From Streptomyces aurantiogriseus (GTDB lineage: Bacteria; Actinomycetota; Actinomycetes; Streptomycetales; Streptomycetaceae), in the NCBI RefSeq assembly GCF_014649375.1, contig NZ_BMSX01000018.1:1-64000 (forward strand): a stretch of DNA of 64,000 bases, written 5' to 3'. Below are positions 33,093-41,249 of the stretch, one piece after another. How positions within the stretch are numbered: the stretch's first letter is position 1; the number at the start of each line of letters is the position of its first letter. Position numbers and translations under genes: made by a program. Under the pieces are notes generated by a model. That model worked only from the letters and a program-made list of their open reading frames with translations. It searched no databases and had not been told where the DNA came from.

Positions 33093-33959
33093 TCACCGGG
33101 GGAGCCGGACCACACCCTCCTGGATCACCGAGATGGCGAGCCGGCCGTCCCGGGTGTAGATGCGCCCCTGACCAAGGCCCCGGCCGCCGTACGCCGACGG
33201 CGACTCCTGGTCGTACAGCAGCCACTCGTCCGCGCGGAACGGGCGGTGGAACCACATCGCGTGGTCGAGGGAGGCGCCCACGACGTCGCCGACCGCCCAG
33301 CCGCCGCGGCCGTGCGCGAGGAGGATCGAGTCCAGGAGCGTCATGTCGGAGACGTAGGTGGCGAGGACGACGTGCAGGAGCGGGTCGTCGGCCAGCTTGC
33401 CGTTGGTGCGGAACCAGACCTGGGAGTGTGGTTCGCGGGGCTCGCCGAACCTGCCGTACGGCGGCTCGTCGACGTAGCGGAGGTCGACGGCCTGGCGGGC
33501 CTCCAGGAACCGCTCCACCACCGCCGGGTCGAGGTGGTCGTAGCCGCGCAGGCGGTCCTCGGAGGTGGGGAGCGTCGCCGGGTCGGGGGCGGGGGGCATG
33601 GGGGCCTGGTGGTCCATCCCCTCCTCGTACGTCTGGAAGGACGCCGACAGGGCGAAGATCGGCTTGCCGTGCTGGACCGCGACGACGCGGCGGGTGGTGA
33701 AGGAACGCCCGTCGCGCATGCGGTCGACGTTGTAGACGATGGGCGCGCCCGGGTCTCCCATGCGCAGGAAGTACGCGTGGAGGGAGTGGGCGGGACGGTC
33801 CGCGGGGACCGTCCGCCCGGCGGCGACGAGCGCCTGGGCCGCGACCTGTCCGCCGAAGACCCGCGGGACGACGGCGGAACGGGACTGGCCGCGGAAGATG
33901 TTCTCCTCGATCTGCTCCAGGTCGAGCAGATCGAGGAGACCGTGTAGTGCCTGGTTCAT
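33093..33959 (-). CDS. tesB: Acyl-CoA thioesterase II (TesB family)
   Basis: A 288-residue double hot-dog thioesterase that hydrolyses acyl-CoA to free acid and CoA in the cytoplasm. The N-terminal half has NIFRGQSRSAVVPRVFGGQV (the conserved FGGQ-V-AAQAL region) and LHAYFLRMGDP. The C-terminal half has ASLDHAMWFHRPFRADEWLL with the conserved D-H-x-x-x-x-H-x-P pattern and GRGLGQGRIYTRDGRL. The length is normal. It lies 35 bases downstream of the acyl-CoA dehydrogenase gene on the same strand and probably shares its transcript. Confidence 0.93.
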   Translation of the reverse strand: MNQALHGLLDLLDLEQIEENIFRGQSRSAVVPRVFGGQVAAQALVAAGRTVPADRPAHSLHAYFLRMGDPGAPIVYNVDRMRDGRSFTTRRVVAVQHGKPIFALSASFQTYEEGMDHQAPMPPAPDPATLPTSEDRLRGYDHLDPAVVERFLEARQAVDLRYVDEPPYGRFGEPREPHSQVWFRTNGKLADDPLLHVVLATYVSDMTLLDSILLAHGRGGWAVGDVVGASLDHAMWFHRPFRADEWLLYDQESPSAYGGRGLGQGRIYTRDGRLAISVIQEGVVRLPR

Positions 33960-33994
33960 GGCACCTTTTCTACTGGCAGGTAATTTCGCGGACC

Positions 33995-35152
33995 TTACAG
34001 GCCCATGTCCTTCGCGATGATCGTCTTCATGATCTCGCTGGTACCGCCGTAGATCCGGTTGACGCGGTTGTCCGCGTACAGGCGGGCGATCGGGTACTCG
34101 TTCATGAAGCCGTAGCCGCCGTGCAGCTGGAGGCAGCGGTCGATGACGCGGTGGGCGACCTCGGTGCAGAACAGCTTGGCGCTGGCGGCTTCGGCGGGGG
34201 TCAGCTCACCGGCGTCGAGGGCCTCGGTGGCGCGGTCGGCGACGGCCTCGGCCGCGTCCACCTCGGCCTGGCAGGCGGCCAGCTCGAACTTGGTGTTCTG
34301 GAAGGACGCGACGGTCTGGCCGAAGACGGTGCGCTGCTGGACGTACTCCTTGGCGAACCGGACGGCGGCCTTGGCCTGCGCGTAGGCACCGAAGGCGATG
34401 CCCCAGCGCTCGGAGGCCAGGTTGTGGCCGAGGTAGTAGAAGCCCTTGTTCTCCTCGCCGAGGAGGTCCTCGACCGGGACCTTGACGTCGACGAAGGCCA
34501 GCTCGGCGGTGTCGGAGGTCTTCAGGCCGAGCTTGTCCAGCTTGCGGCCGACGGAGTAGCCCTCGGCCTTGGTGTCCACGACGAAGAGCGAGATGCCGTG
34601 ACGGCGGTCCTCGGCGGTGGGCGCGGAGGTGCGGGCGCAGACGATCATACGGTCGGCGTGCACGCCACCCGTGATGAAGGTCTTGGCGCCGTTGAGGACG
34701 TAGTGCGTGCCGTCCTCGGAGAGCTTGGCGGTGGTCTTCATGCCCGCGAGGTCGGAGCCGGTGCCCGGCTCGGTCATCGCGATCGCCCACATCTCCTCGC
34801 CGGAGACGAACTTCGGCAGGTAGCGCTTCTTCTGCTCGTCGGTGGCGAGCAGCTTGATGTACGGCAGGCCGAGCAGGACGTGGACGCCGGAGCCGCCGAA
34901 GGAGACACCCGCGCGGGCGGTCTCCTCGTACAGGACGGCCTCGAACTTGTACGAGTCGATGCCGGCGCCCCCGTACTCCTCGTCGACGCGGATGCCGAAG
35001 ACGCCCAGCTCGGCGAGCTTGTAGTAGAAGTCGCGCGGCGCCTGGCCGGCGGCGAACCACTCGTCGTAGACCGGTACGACCTCGGCCTCGATGAAGGCGC
35101 GCAAGGTCTCCCGGAACGCCTCGTGATCCTCGTTGAACACCGTACGGCGCAC
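33995..35152 (-). CDS. Acyl-CoA dehydrogenase (long-chain/isovaleryl-type active site)
   Basis: A 385-residue FAD enzyme for alpha-beta oxidation of acyl-CoA. Visible are AMTEPGTGSDLAGMKTTAKL (FAD/substrate loop), LHGGYGFMNEYPIARLYADN and the C-terminal RIYGGTSEIMKTIIAKDMGL. At the position of the MCAD catalytic Glu (E-G-T) this protein has Gly (GGT), as in LCAD and isovaleryl-CoA types, which use a Glu earlier in the chain. The GTG at 35152 is supported by GGAGG seven bases upstream. It is followed by tesB, and a candidate TetR-type palindrome lies just upstream. Confidence 0.92.
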   Translation of the reverse strand: MRRTVFNEDHEAFRETLRAFIEAEVVPVYDEWFAAGQAPRDFYYKLAELGVFGIRVDEEYGGAGIDSYKFEAVLYEETARAGVSFGGSGVHVLLGLPYIKLLATDEQKKRYLPKFVSGEEMWAIAMTEPGTGSDLAGMKTTAKLSEDGTHYVLNGAKTFITGGVHADRMIVCARTSAPTAEDRRHGISLFVVDTKAEGYSVGRKLDKLGLKTSDTAELAFVDVKVPVEDLLGEENKGFYYLGHNLASERWGIAFGAYAQAKAAVRFAKEYVQQRTVFGQTVASFQNTKFELAACQAEVDAAEAVADRATEALDAGELTPAEAASAKLFCTEVAHRVIDRCLQLHGGYGFMNEYPIARLYADNRVNRIYGGTSEIMKTIIAKDMGL

Positions 35153-35179
35153 GCCGCCACCTCCACGTACCTCGGCCTG

Positions 35180-35195
35180 TCTAAGCGCTTGCTCA
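35180..35195. promoter_or_regulatory. Candidate TetR-type operator upstream of the acyl-CoA dehydrogenase
   Basis: TCTAAGCGCTTGCTCA contains the eight-base perfect palindrome AAGCGCTT (35183-35190), 28 bases before the GTG start. AAGCGCTT-centred palindromes are reported for fatty-acid-related TetR regulators in actinobacteria (from memory). It differs from the operator pair near 36.6 kb, so a different regulator is implied. Confidence 0.35.
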
Positions 35196-35232
35196 TAGCA
35201 CCGTACCGGTGAGTACGGGGTGCGTCCAGGGT

Positions 35233-36005
35233 GCTCCAGTGGTAACGCTCGTCACGCCGAAGGGGGCTCCGCCGCGGACCGCACCTCTTGGCCCACCCAC
35301 CCGCCCGACTCACTCGGGTGAGGAGTGACCCACCCCCTGGGGCTCCGCCCCAGACCCCGACCACTCGCCCACCCACCTGGCCGACCCACTCGGACAAGAA
35401 GCGACCCCCACCCGGGCTCCGCCCCAAACCCGGGCACTCGCCCACCACCCGCCCGACTCACTCGGACAAGAAGTGGCCCGCCCCCTGGAACTCCACCCAG
35501 ACCCCGGCGGGAACTCCGTCCCAGACCCCGGCGGGGGCTCCGTCCCCTGCACCCCTGGGGCTCCACCCCAGACCCCGCGGGGCCTCCGCCCCCTGCACCC
35601 CCGGGGCTCCGCAGCCCCGCGCCCAAGGCACCACAGCCCCACATACCCAGGCATCGCAGCGGCTCTGCGCCTCCGGGGCACCACAGCCCGCACCTCCTGG
35701 CGCACCACAGTCCCGCCCCGAGAGACCGCAGTTCCGCCCCGAGACACCACGGCCCTACACCCGGAGGCCCACAGTCCCGCCCCACGACGAACCTTCCGCC
35801 GCCAACGGCGCTGAGCCCCCACAAGGGCCACCCGCACCCGGCAACGAAACCCGCACGGGCGGTGCGGATGGGAAACACAGACCCGGCCGCAGGCCGGGTG
35901 CCACACCCACCGCCCGCAGCCGCCAACGCCGATCCCCCCACACACACAAAGGCCACCCGCACGGGCGGTGCGGATGGGAGACACCGGCCCGGCCGCAGGC
36001 CGGCC
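35233..36005. other. Noncoding repeat-rich region between acyl-CoA genes and tetR
   Basis: About 770 bases with no gene. It is a mosaic of degenerate units. GACTCACTCGG(G/A)(T/C)(G/A)AG(A/G)AG-like segments recur three times at 35300-35480 with a spacing of 70-90 bases. GGGGCTCCGCCCCAGACCCC-like units recur at 35340-35620. A 40-base unit starting CCCGCACGGGCGGTGCGGAT lies at about 35849 and again at about 35956. Long open frames here are repeat-encoded Pro/Arg/Ala strings without family resemblance. The region looks like a sink for dispersed Streptomyces intergenic repeats. Confidence 0.7.
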
Positions 36006-36602
36006 CTACACCCCCGCCGCAGAGCCGAAGGCCCCCCGCGCCATCCGGTGCAGCAGCTCCGCCGTCGCCCCCCGGCCCGGCAACACCCCCGCCCGCCCCA
36101 GATGCGGCGTCGAGTTCAGGAGCCCGAACACCGAGTGCACCGCCGATCGGGCGGTCGGCTCGGTCAGGTCGGGGTAGACCTCGCGGACGACCTCCACCCA
36201 CAGCTCGACGTACTGCCGCTGCAGCTGCCGCACCAGCTTGCGGTCGCTGTCGCGGAGGCGGTCCAGCTCGCGGTCGTGCAGGGTGATGAGGGGACGGTCG
36301 TCGAGGGCGAAGTCGATGTGGCCCTCGATGAGGGAGTCGAGGAGCGCCTCGGGGCCACCCCCGTCGGACTCCTGCACGCGACGCCGCGCGCCGTTCAGCA
36401 GCTGGCCGCTGATCCCGACCAGCAGCTCGGCGAGCATCGCGTCCTTGCCGGGGAAGTGCCGGTAGAGACCGGGGCCGCTGATGCCGACGGCGGCGCCTAT
36501 CTCGTCCACGCCGACGCCGTGGAAACCGCGCTCGGCGAACAGCCGCGCGGCCTCCTTGAGGATCTGTTCGCGGCGGGTGAGGGCGTCGGTTCTGGTGGCC
36601 AT
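36006..36602 (-). CDS. TetR-family repressor of the leucine-degradation operon
   Basis: A 198-residue TetR protein. The N-terminal HTH is ILKEAARLFAERGFHGVGVD, then EIGAAVGISGPGLYRHFPGK (residues about 14-56), and the C-terminal ~140 residues form the ligand domain. It is divergent from the accD-accA-hmgL-acdH genes. The 96-base gap holds two matching palindromes, so it most likely represses both itself and that operon, with an acyl-CoA intermediate as probable inducer (inference). Confidence 0.9.
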   Translation of the reverse strand: MATRTDALTRREQILKEAARLFAERGFHGVGVDEIGAAVGISGPGLYRHFPGKDAMLAELLVGISGQLLNGARRRVQESDGGGPEALLDSLIEGHIDFALDDRPLITLHDRELDRLRDSDRKLVRQLQRQYVELWVEVVREVYPDLTEPTARSAVHSVFGLLNSTPHLGRAGVLPGRGATAELLHRMARGAFGSAAGV

Positions 36603-36624
36603 GAAGGCAATTCTAGACAGGGAG

Positions 36625-36668
36625 GTTAGCGGTCGTTAACCTGGAGGAAATGGTTAACGCTCATTAAC
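36625..36668. promoter_or_regulatory. Two tandem TetR operators in the tetR-accD gap
   Basis: GTTAGCGGTCGTTAAC (36625-36640) and GTTAACGCTCATTAAC (36653-36668) share the pattern GTTARCG-NN-CRTTAAC and are 28 bases apart centre to centre. They lie between the divergent starts, 22 bases upstream of the tetR ATG and 30 bases upstream of the accD ATG. This is the expected layout for a TetR protein repressing both directions. Confidence 0.7.
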
Positions 36669-36698
36669 AGTCGATCACTGGGCGAGGGGACCGCAAGG

Positions 36699-38315
36699 AT
36701 GGATCAGGCACCGGAGCTGACGAGCGCGGCAGACCCCGCGTCGGAGGCCTGGCGGGCCAACGAGCAAGCCCACCTCGCGCTCGTCGAGGAGCTGCGCGGA
36801 AAGCTCGCCGCCGCCCGGCTCGGCGGGGGTGAGAAGGCGCGGGCCCGGCACACCGCGCGCGGGAAGCTGCTGCCGAGGGACCGGGTGGACACCCTCCTCG
36901 ACCCCGGGTCGCCCTTCCTGGAGCTCGCGCCCCTCGCGGCCGACGGGATGTACGACGGGCAGGCCCCGGCCGCCGGCGTCATCGCCGGGGTCGGGCGGGT
37001 CGGCGGGCGGGAGTGCGTCGTCGTCGCCAACGACGCCACCGTCAAGGGTGGGACGTACTACCCGATGACCGTGAAGAAGCATCTGCGCGCGCAGGAGGTC
37101 GCCCTCGAGAACCGGCTGCCGTGCCTCTACCTGGTGGACTCCGGCGGCGCCTTCCTGCCCATGCAGGACGAGGTGTTCCCGGACCGGGAGCACTTCGGGC
37201 GGATCTTCTACAACCAGGCCCGGATGTCCGGGGCCGGGATCCCGCAGATCGCGGCCGTGCTCGGGTCCTGCACCGCCGGCGGGGCGTATGTGCCGGCCAT
37301 GAGCGACGAAGCCGTCATCGTCCGGAACCAGGGGACGATCTTTCTCGGCGGCCCTCCCCTCGTGAAGGCCGCCACCGGCGAGGTCGTCACCGCCGAGGAG
37401 CTCGGCGGCGGAGACGTCCACGCGCGCGTGTCCGGTGTCACCGACCACCTCGCCGAGGACGACGCGCACGCCCTGCGGATCGTGCGGACCATCGTCTCCA
37501 CCCTTCCGGCCCGCCCGTCGCTTCCCTGGGAGGTGCGGCCCGCCGTCGAGCCGAAGGTCGACCCCTACGGGCTCTACGGCGCCGTCCCCGTCGACTCCCG
37601 TACCCCCTACGACGTACGGGAGATCATCGCCCGCATCACCGACGGCTCCCGTTTCGCCGAGTTCAAGGCCGAGTTCGGGCAGACCCTGGTCACCGGGTTC
37701 GCCCGGATCCACGGCCACCCGGTCGGGATCGTCGCCAACAACGGCATCCTGTTCTCCGAGTCCGCCCAGAAGGGCGCCCACTTCATCGAGCTGTGCGACC
37801 AGCGCGGGATCCCACTGCTCTTCCTCCAGAACATCTCCGGGTTCATGGTCGGCAAGGACTACGAGGCCGGTGGCATCGCCAAGCACGGCGCCAAGATGGT
37901 GACCGCCGTGGCCTGCACCCGCGTGCCGAAGCTGACCGTCGTCGTCGGCGGGTCGTACGGCGCCGGGAACTACTCGATGTGCGGGCGGGCCTACGCGCCG
38001 CGTTTCCTGTGGATGTGGCCCAACGCCAAGATCTCGGTCATGGGCGGCGAGCAGGCCGCCTCCGTGCTCGCCACCGTCAAGCGGGACCAGATGGAGGCGC
38101 GGGGCCAGGAGTGGTCCATGGAGGACGAGGAGACCTTCAAGGACCCGATCCGGGCGCAGTACGAGCGCCAGGGGAACGCCTACTACGCCACCGCCCGCCT
38201 CTGGGACGACGGCGTCATCGACCCGTTGGAGACCCGCCAGGTACTGGGTCTCGCGCTGACCGCCTGTGCCAACGCGCCTCTGGGTGACCCCCAGTTCGGC
38301 GTCTTCCGGATGTGA
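36699..38315 (+). CDS. accD1: Acyl-CoA (methylcrotonyl-CoA) carboxylase beta subunit
   Basis: A 538-residue carboxyltransferase subunit. It shows LYLVDSGGAFLPMQDEVFPD, GSCTAGGAYVPAMSDEAVIV, IFLGGPPLVKAATGEVVTAE, GGGDVHARVSGVTDHLAEDD and VVGGSYGAGNYSMCGRAYAP, the oxyanion and CoA/biotin-site motifs of methylcrotonyl-CoA carboxylase beta chains. With the alpha chain next to it and HMG-CoA lyase after, it should carboxylate 3-methylcrotonyl-CoA in leucine breakdown. It heads an operon of four genes on this strand. The start ATG has only a weak AAGG nearby. Confidence 0.92.
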   Translation: MDQAPELTSAADPASEAWRANEQAHLALVEELRGKLAAARLGGGEKARARHTARGKLLPRDRVDTLLDPGSPFLELAPLAADGMYDGQAPAAGVIAGVGRVGGRECVVVANDATVKGGTYYPMTVKKHLRAQEVALENRLPCLYLVDSGGAFLPMQDEVFPDREHFGRIFYNQARMSGAGIPQIAAVLGSCTAGGAYVPAMSDEAVIVRNQGTIFLGGPPLVKAATGEVVTAEELGGGDVHARVSGVTDHLAEDDAHALRIVRTIVSTLPARPSLPWEVRPAVEPKVDPYGLYGAVPVDSRTPYDVREIIARITDGSRFAEFKAEFGQTLVTGFARIHGHPVGIVANNGILFSESAQKGAHFIELCDQRGIPLLFLQNISGFMVGKDYEAGGIAKHGAKMVTAVACTRVPKLTVVVGGSYGAGNYSMCGRAYAPRFLWMWPNAKISVMGGEQAASVLATVKRDQMEARGQEWSMEDEETFKDPIRAQYERQGNAYYATARLWDDGVIDPLETRQVLGLALTACANAPLGDPQFGVFRM

Positions 38316-38326
38316 GGAGGGGACCC

Positions 38327-40264
38327 TTGTTCGACACCGTGCTCGTGGCCAACCGGGGCGAGATCGCCGTCCGTGTCATCCGCACACTGCGCTCGCTGGG
38401 CGTGCGCTCGGTGGCCGTCTTCTCCGACGCGGACGCCGACGCCCGGCATGTCCGCGAGGCCGACACGGCCGTACGGATCGGCCCCGCGCCGGCCGCCGAG
38501 AGCTATCTGTCCGTCGAGCGGCTGCTGGAGGCCGCCGCCCGCACCGGCGCCCAGGCCGTCCACCCGGGATATGGCTTCCTCGCGGAGAACGCCGGCTTCG
38601 CGCGCGCGTGCGCCGACGCGGGGCTCGTCTTCATCGGGCCGCCGGCCGAGGCGATCTCCCTCATGGGCGACAAGATCCGCGCCAAGGAGACCGTGCGGAC
38701 GGCCGGCGTGCCGGTCGTCCCCGGGTCGAGCGGCAGTGGGCTCAGCGACTCCCAACTCGTGGACGCCGCCCGCGAGATCGGCACACCGGTGCTGCTCAAG
38801 CCGAGCGCCGGCGGCGGCGGCAAGGGCATGCGGCTGGTCCGCGACCCCGCCGTGCTGGCGGACGAGATCGCCGCCGCCCGCCGCGAGGCCCGCGCCTCCT
38901 TCGGCGACGACACGCTCCTCGTCGAGCGGTGGATCGACCGGCCCCGGCACATCGAGATCCAGGTCCTGGCCGACGGCCACGGCCATGTGGTCCACCTGGG
39001 CGAGCGTGAGTGCTCCCTCCAGCGCCGGCACCAGAAGATCATCGAGGAGGCGCCCAGCGTGCTCCTCGACGAGGCCACCCGGGCCGCGATGGGCGAGGCG
39101 GCGGTCCAGGCGGCCCGCTCCTGCGGGTACCGGGGCGCGGGCACGGTGGAGTTCATCGTCCCGGGCGGCGACCCGACGTCGTACTTCTTCATGGAGATGA
39201 ACACCCGCCTGCAGGTGGAGCACCCGGTCACCGAGCTCGTCACCGGCCTGGACCTGGTGGAGTGGCAGCTGCGGGTGGCGGCCGGTGAGCCGCTGCCGTA
39301 CACGCAGGACGACATCGCCCTCACCGGGCACGCCGTCGAGGCGCGCATCTGTGCCGAAGACCCCGCGCGCGGGTTCCTGCCCTCCGGCGGGACCGTGCTC
39401 AGGCTGGACGAGCCGCAGGGCGACGGCGTGCGCACCGACTCGGGGCTGAGCGAGGGCACCGAGGTCGGCAGCCTGTACGACCCGATGCTGTCCAAGGTGA
39501 TCGCGTACGGCCCCGACCGGGCGACCGCGCTCAGGAAACTCCGGGCCGCCCTCGCGGAGACGGTCACGCTGGGTGTGCAGACCAACGCCGGGTTCCTGCG
39601 TCGGCTGCTGGCCCATCCGGCGGTCGTGGCGGGCGAGTTGGACACGGGGCTGGTCGAGCGGGTGGTGGACGAGCTGGTCCCCACCGACGTGCCGGAGGAG
39701 GTCTACGAGGCCGCCGCCGCCGTACGGCTGGAGGGGCTCAGGCCCCGCGGGGACGGCTGGACGGATCCCTTCTCCGTGCCGAGCGGCTGGCGGCTGGGCG
39801 GGGAGCACCGGCCGGTGGACTTCCCCCTGCGCGTGCCTGGACTCGAACCCGTCACTCACCCGGTGCGCGGCGCCCACACCGTCACCGACGACCGTGTCTG
39901 CGTCACCCTCGACGGCGTCCGCCACACCTTCCGGCGGGCCGGTGACTGGCTGGGCCGCGACGGCGACGCCTGGCATGTGCGCGACCACGACCCGGTGGCC
40001 GCGTCCCTGACGGGGGCAGCGCACTCCGGCGCCGACTCGCTGACGGCGCCCATGCCGGGGACGGTGACGGTGGTGAAGGTCGCCGTCGGTGACGAGGTGG
40101 CCGCCGGACAGAGCCTGCTGGTGGTGGAGGCGATGAAGATGGAGCACGTCATCTCCGCCCCGCACGCCGGCACGGTCGCCGAACTGGACGTCACGCCGGG
40201 CACGACGGTCGCCATGGACCAGGTCCTGGCCGTCGTCACCCCGCACGAGGAGGTGGAGGCATGA
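38327..40264 (+). CDS. accA1: Acyl-CoA carboxylase alpha subunit (biotin carboxylase + BCCP)
   Basis: A 645-residue biotin enzyme. Its biotin carboxylase domain starts FDTVLVANRGEIAVRVIRTL and has the ATP loop KPSAGGGGKGMRLV and FMEMNTRLQVEHPVTELVTG. A middle domain follows, then a biotin carrier domain with the lysine in VVEAMKMEHV near the C-terminus. I chose the TTG at 38327 because AGGAGG sits six bases before it and family homology starts right after; an in-frame GTG at 38312 overlaps the accD stop. It partners with the beta subunit just upstream. Confidence 0.93.
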   Translation: MFDTVLVANRGEIAVRVIRTLRSLGVRSVAVFSDADADARHVREADTAVRIGPAPAAESYLSVERLLEAAARTGAQAVHPGYGFLAENAGFARACADAGLVFIGPPAEAISLMGDKIRAKETVRTAGVPVVPGSSGSGLSDSQLVDAAREIGTPVLLKPSAGGGGKGMRLVRDPAVLADEIAAARREARASFGDDTLLVERWIDRPRHIEIQVLADGHGHVVHLGERECSLQRRHQKIIEEAPSVLLDEATRAAMGEAAVQAARSCGYRGAGTVEFIVPGGDPTSYFFMEMNTRLQVEHPVTELVTGLDLVEWQLRVAAGEPLPYTQDDIALTGHAVEARICAEDPARGFLPSGGTVLRLDEPQGDGVRTDSGLSEGTEVGSLYDPMLSKVIAYGPDRATALRKLRAALAETVTLGVQTNAGFLRRLLAHPAVVAGELDTGLVERVVDELVPTDVPEEVYEAAAAVRLEGLRPRGDGWTDPFSVPSGWRLGGEHRPVDFPLRVPGLEPVTHPVRGAHTVTDDRVCVTLDGVRHTFRRAGDWLGRDGDAWHVRDHDPVAASLTGAAHSGADSLTAPMPGTVTVVKVAVGDEVAAGQSLLVVEAMKMEHVISAPHAGTVAELDVTPGTTVAMDQVLAVVTPHEEVEA

Positions 40265-41244
40265 CCGGACGAGGACTCCCCATGGCCGTGCCGGCCGCCG
40301 GCCTGCCCACGCGGGTCAGGATCCACGAGGTCGGCGCGCGCGACGGCCTGCAGAACGAGAAGGTGACCGTGCCGACGCAGGTGAAGGCGGAGTTCGTCCG
40401 CCGGCTCGCCGGCACCGGCCTGACGACGATCGAGGCGACCAGCTTCGTCCACCCCAAGTGGGTGCCCCAACTCGCCGATGCCGAGCAGCTGTTCCCGCTC
40501 GTCTCCGGCCTGCCGGTGGAGCTGCCGGTGCTCGTGCCGAACGAGCGCGGCCTGGACCGGGCCCTGGCGCTGGGGGCGCGCCGGGTCGCCGTGTTCGCCA
40601 GCGCCACCGAGTCCTTCGCCAAGGCCAACCTCAACCGCACGGTGGACGAGGCGCTGGCCATGTTCGAGCCGGTGGTGGAGCGGGCGAAGGCCGACGGCGA
40701 CGGTGTGCACGTACGCGGCTATCTCTCGATGTGCTTCGGCGACCCCTGGGAGGGCGCGGTCCCGGTCCCCCAGGTCGTACGGGTGTGCCGGGCCCTGCTC
40801 GACATGGGCTGCGACGAGCTGAGCCTGGGCGACACGATCGGGGTCGCCACCCCGGGTCATGTGCTCCAGCTCCTCGCCGCGCTCAACGAGGAACACGTCC
40901 CGACCTCCGTGCTCGGCGTGCACTTCCACGACACCTACGGCCAGGCCCTCGCCAACACCCTGGCCGCCCTCCAGCACGGCGTCACCACCGTCGACGCCTC
41001 CGCGGGCGGCCTCGGTGGCTGCCCGTTCGCGAAGTCCGCCACCGGCAACCTCGCCACCGAGGATCTCGTGTGGATGCTTCAGGGCCTCGGTATCGACACC
41101 GGGGTCGACCTCGGCCGTCTCGTCGCCACCAGCGCGTGGATGGCCGGTCAGCTGGGCCGGCCCAGCCCGTCCCGCACCGTCCGTGCCCTGTCCCACGAGG
41201 ACCCAGAGGGCCAAGAGGGCCGTGAGGCCCACAAGGAGCAGTGA
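40261..41244 (+). CDS. mvaB: Hydroxymethylglutaryl-CoA lyase
   Basis: A 327-residue TIM-barrel lyase that splits HMG-CoA to acetoacetate and acetyl-CoA, the last step of leucine degradation. Motifs: VGARDGLQNEKVTVP, EATSFVHPKWVPQLAD, SLGDTIGVATPG, VHFHDTYGQALANTL and the family signature around GGLGGCPFAKSATGNLATED with the catalytic Cys. The ATG overlaps the accA stop by 4 bases, so the two are coupled. A charged tail (HEDPEGQEGREAHKEQ) ends the protein. Confidence 0.93.
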   Translation: MTGRGLPMAVPAAGLPTRVRIHEVGARDGLQNEKVTVPTQVKAEFVRRLAGTGLTTIEATSFVHPKWVPQLADAEQLFPLVSGLPVELPVLVPNERGLDRALALGARRVAVFASATESFAKANLNRTVDEALAMFEPVVERAKADGDGVHVRGYLSMCFGDPWEGAVPVPQVVRVCRALLDMGCDELSLGDTIGVATPGHVLQLLAALNEEHVPTSVLGVHFHDTYGQALANTLAALQHGVTTVDASAGGLGGCPFAKSATGNLATEDLVWMLQGLGIDTGVDLGRLVATSAWMAGQLGRPSPSRTVRALSHEDPEGQEGREAHKEQ

Positions 41245-41249
41245 CCGTC

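Noticed and set aside
35270..36600. Long plus-strand frames (up to 434 codons) across the repeat mosaic and tetR
   Set aside because: Pro/Ala/Arg strings encoded by repeats and antisense to the clear TetR gene.
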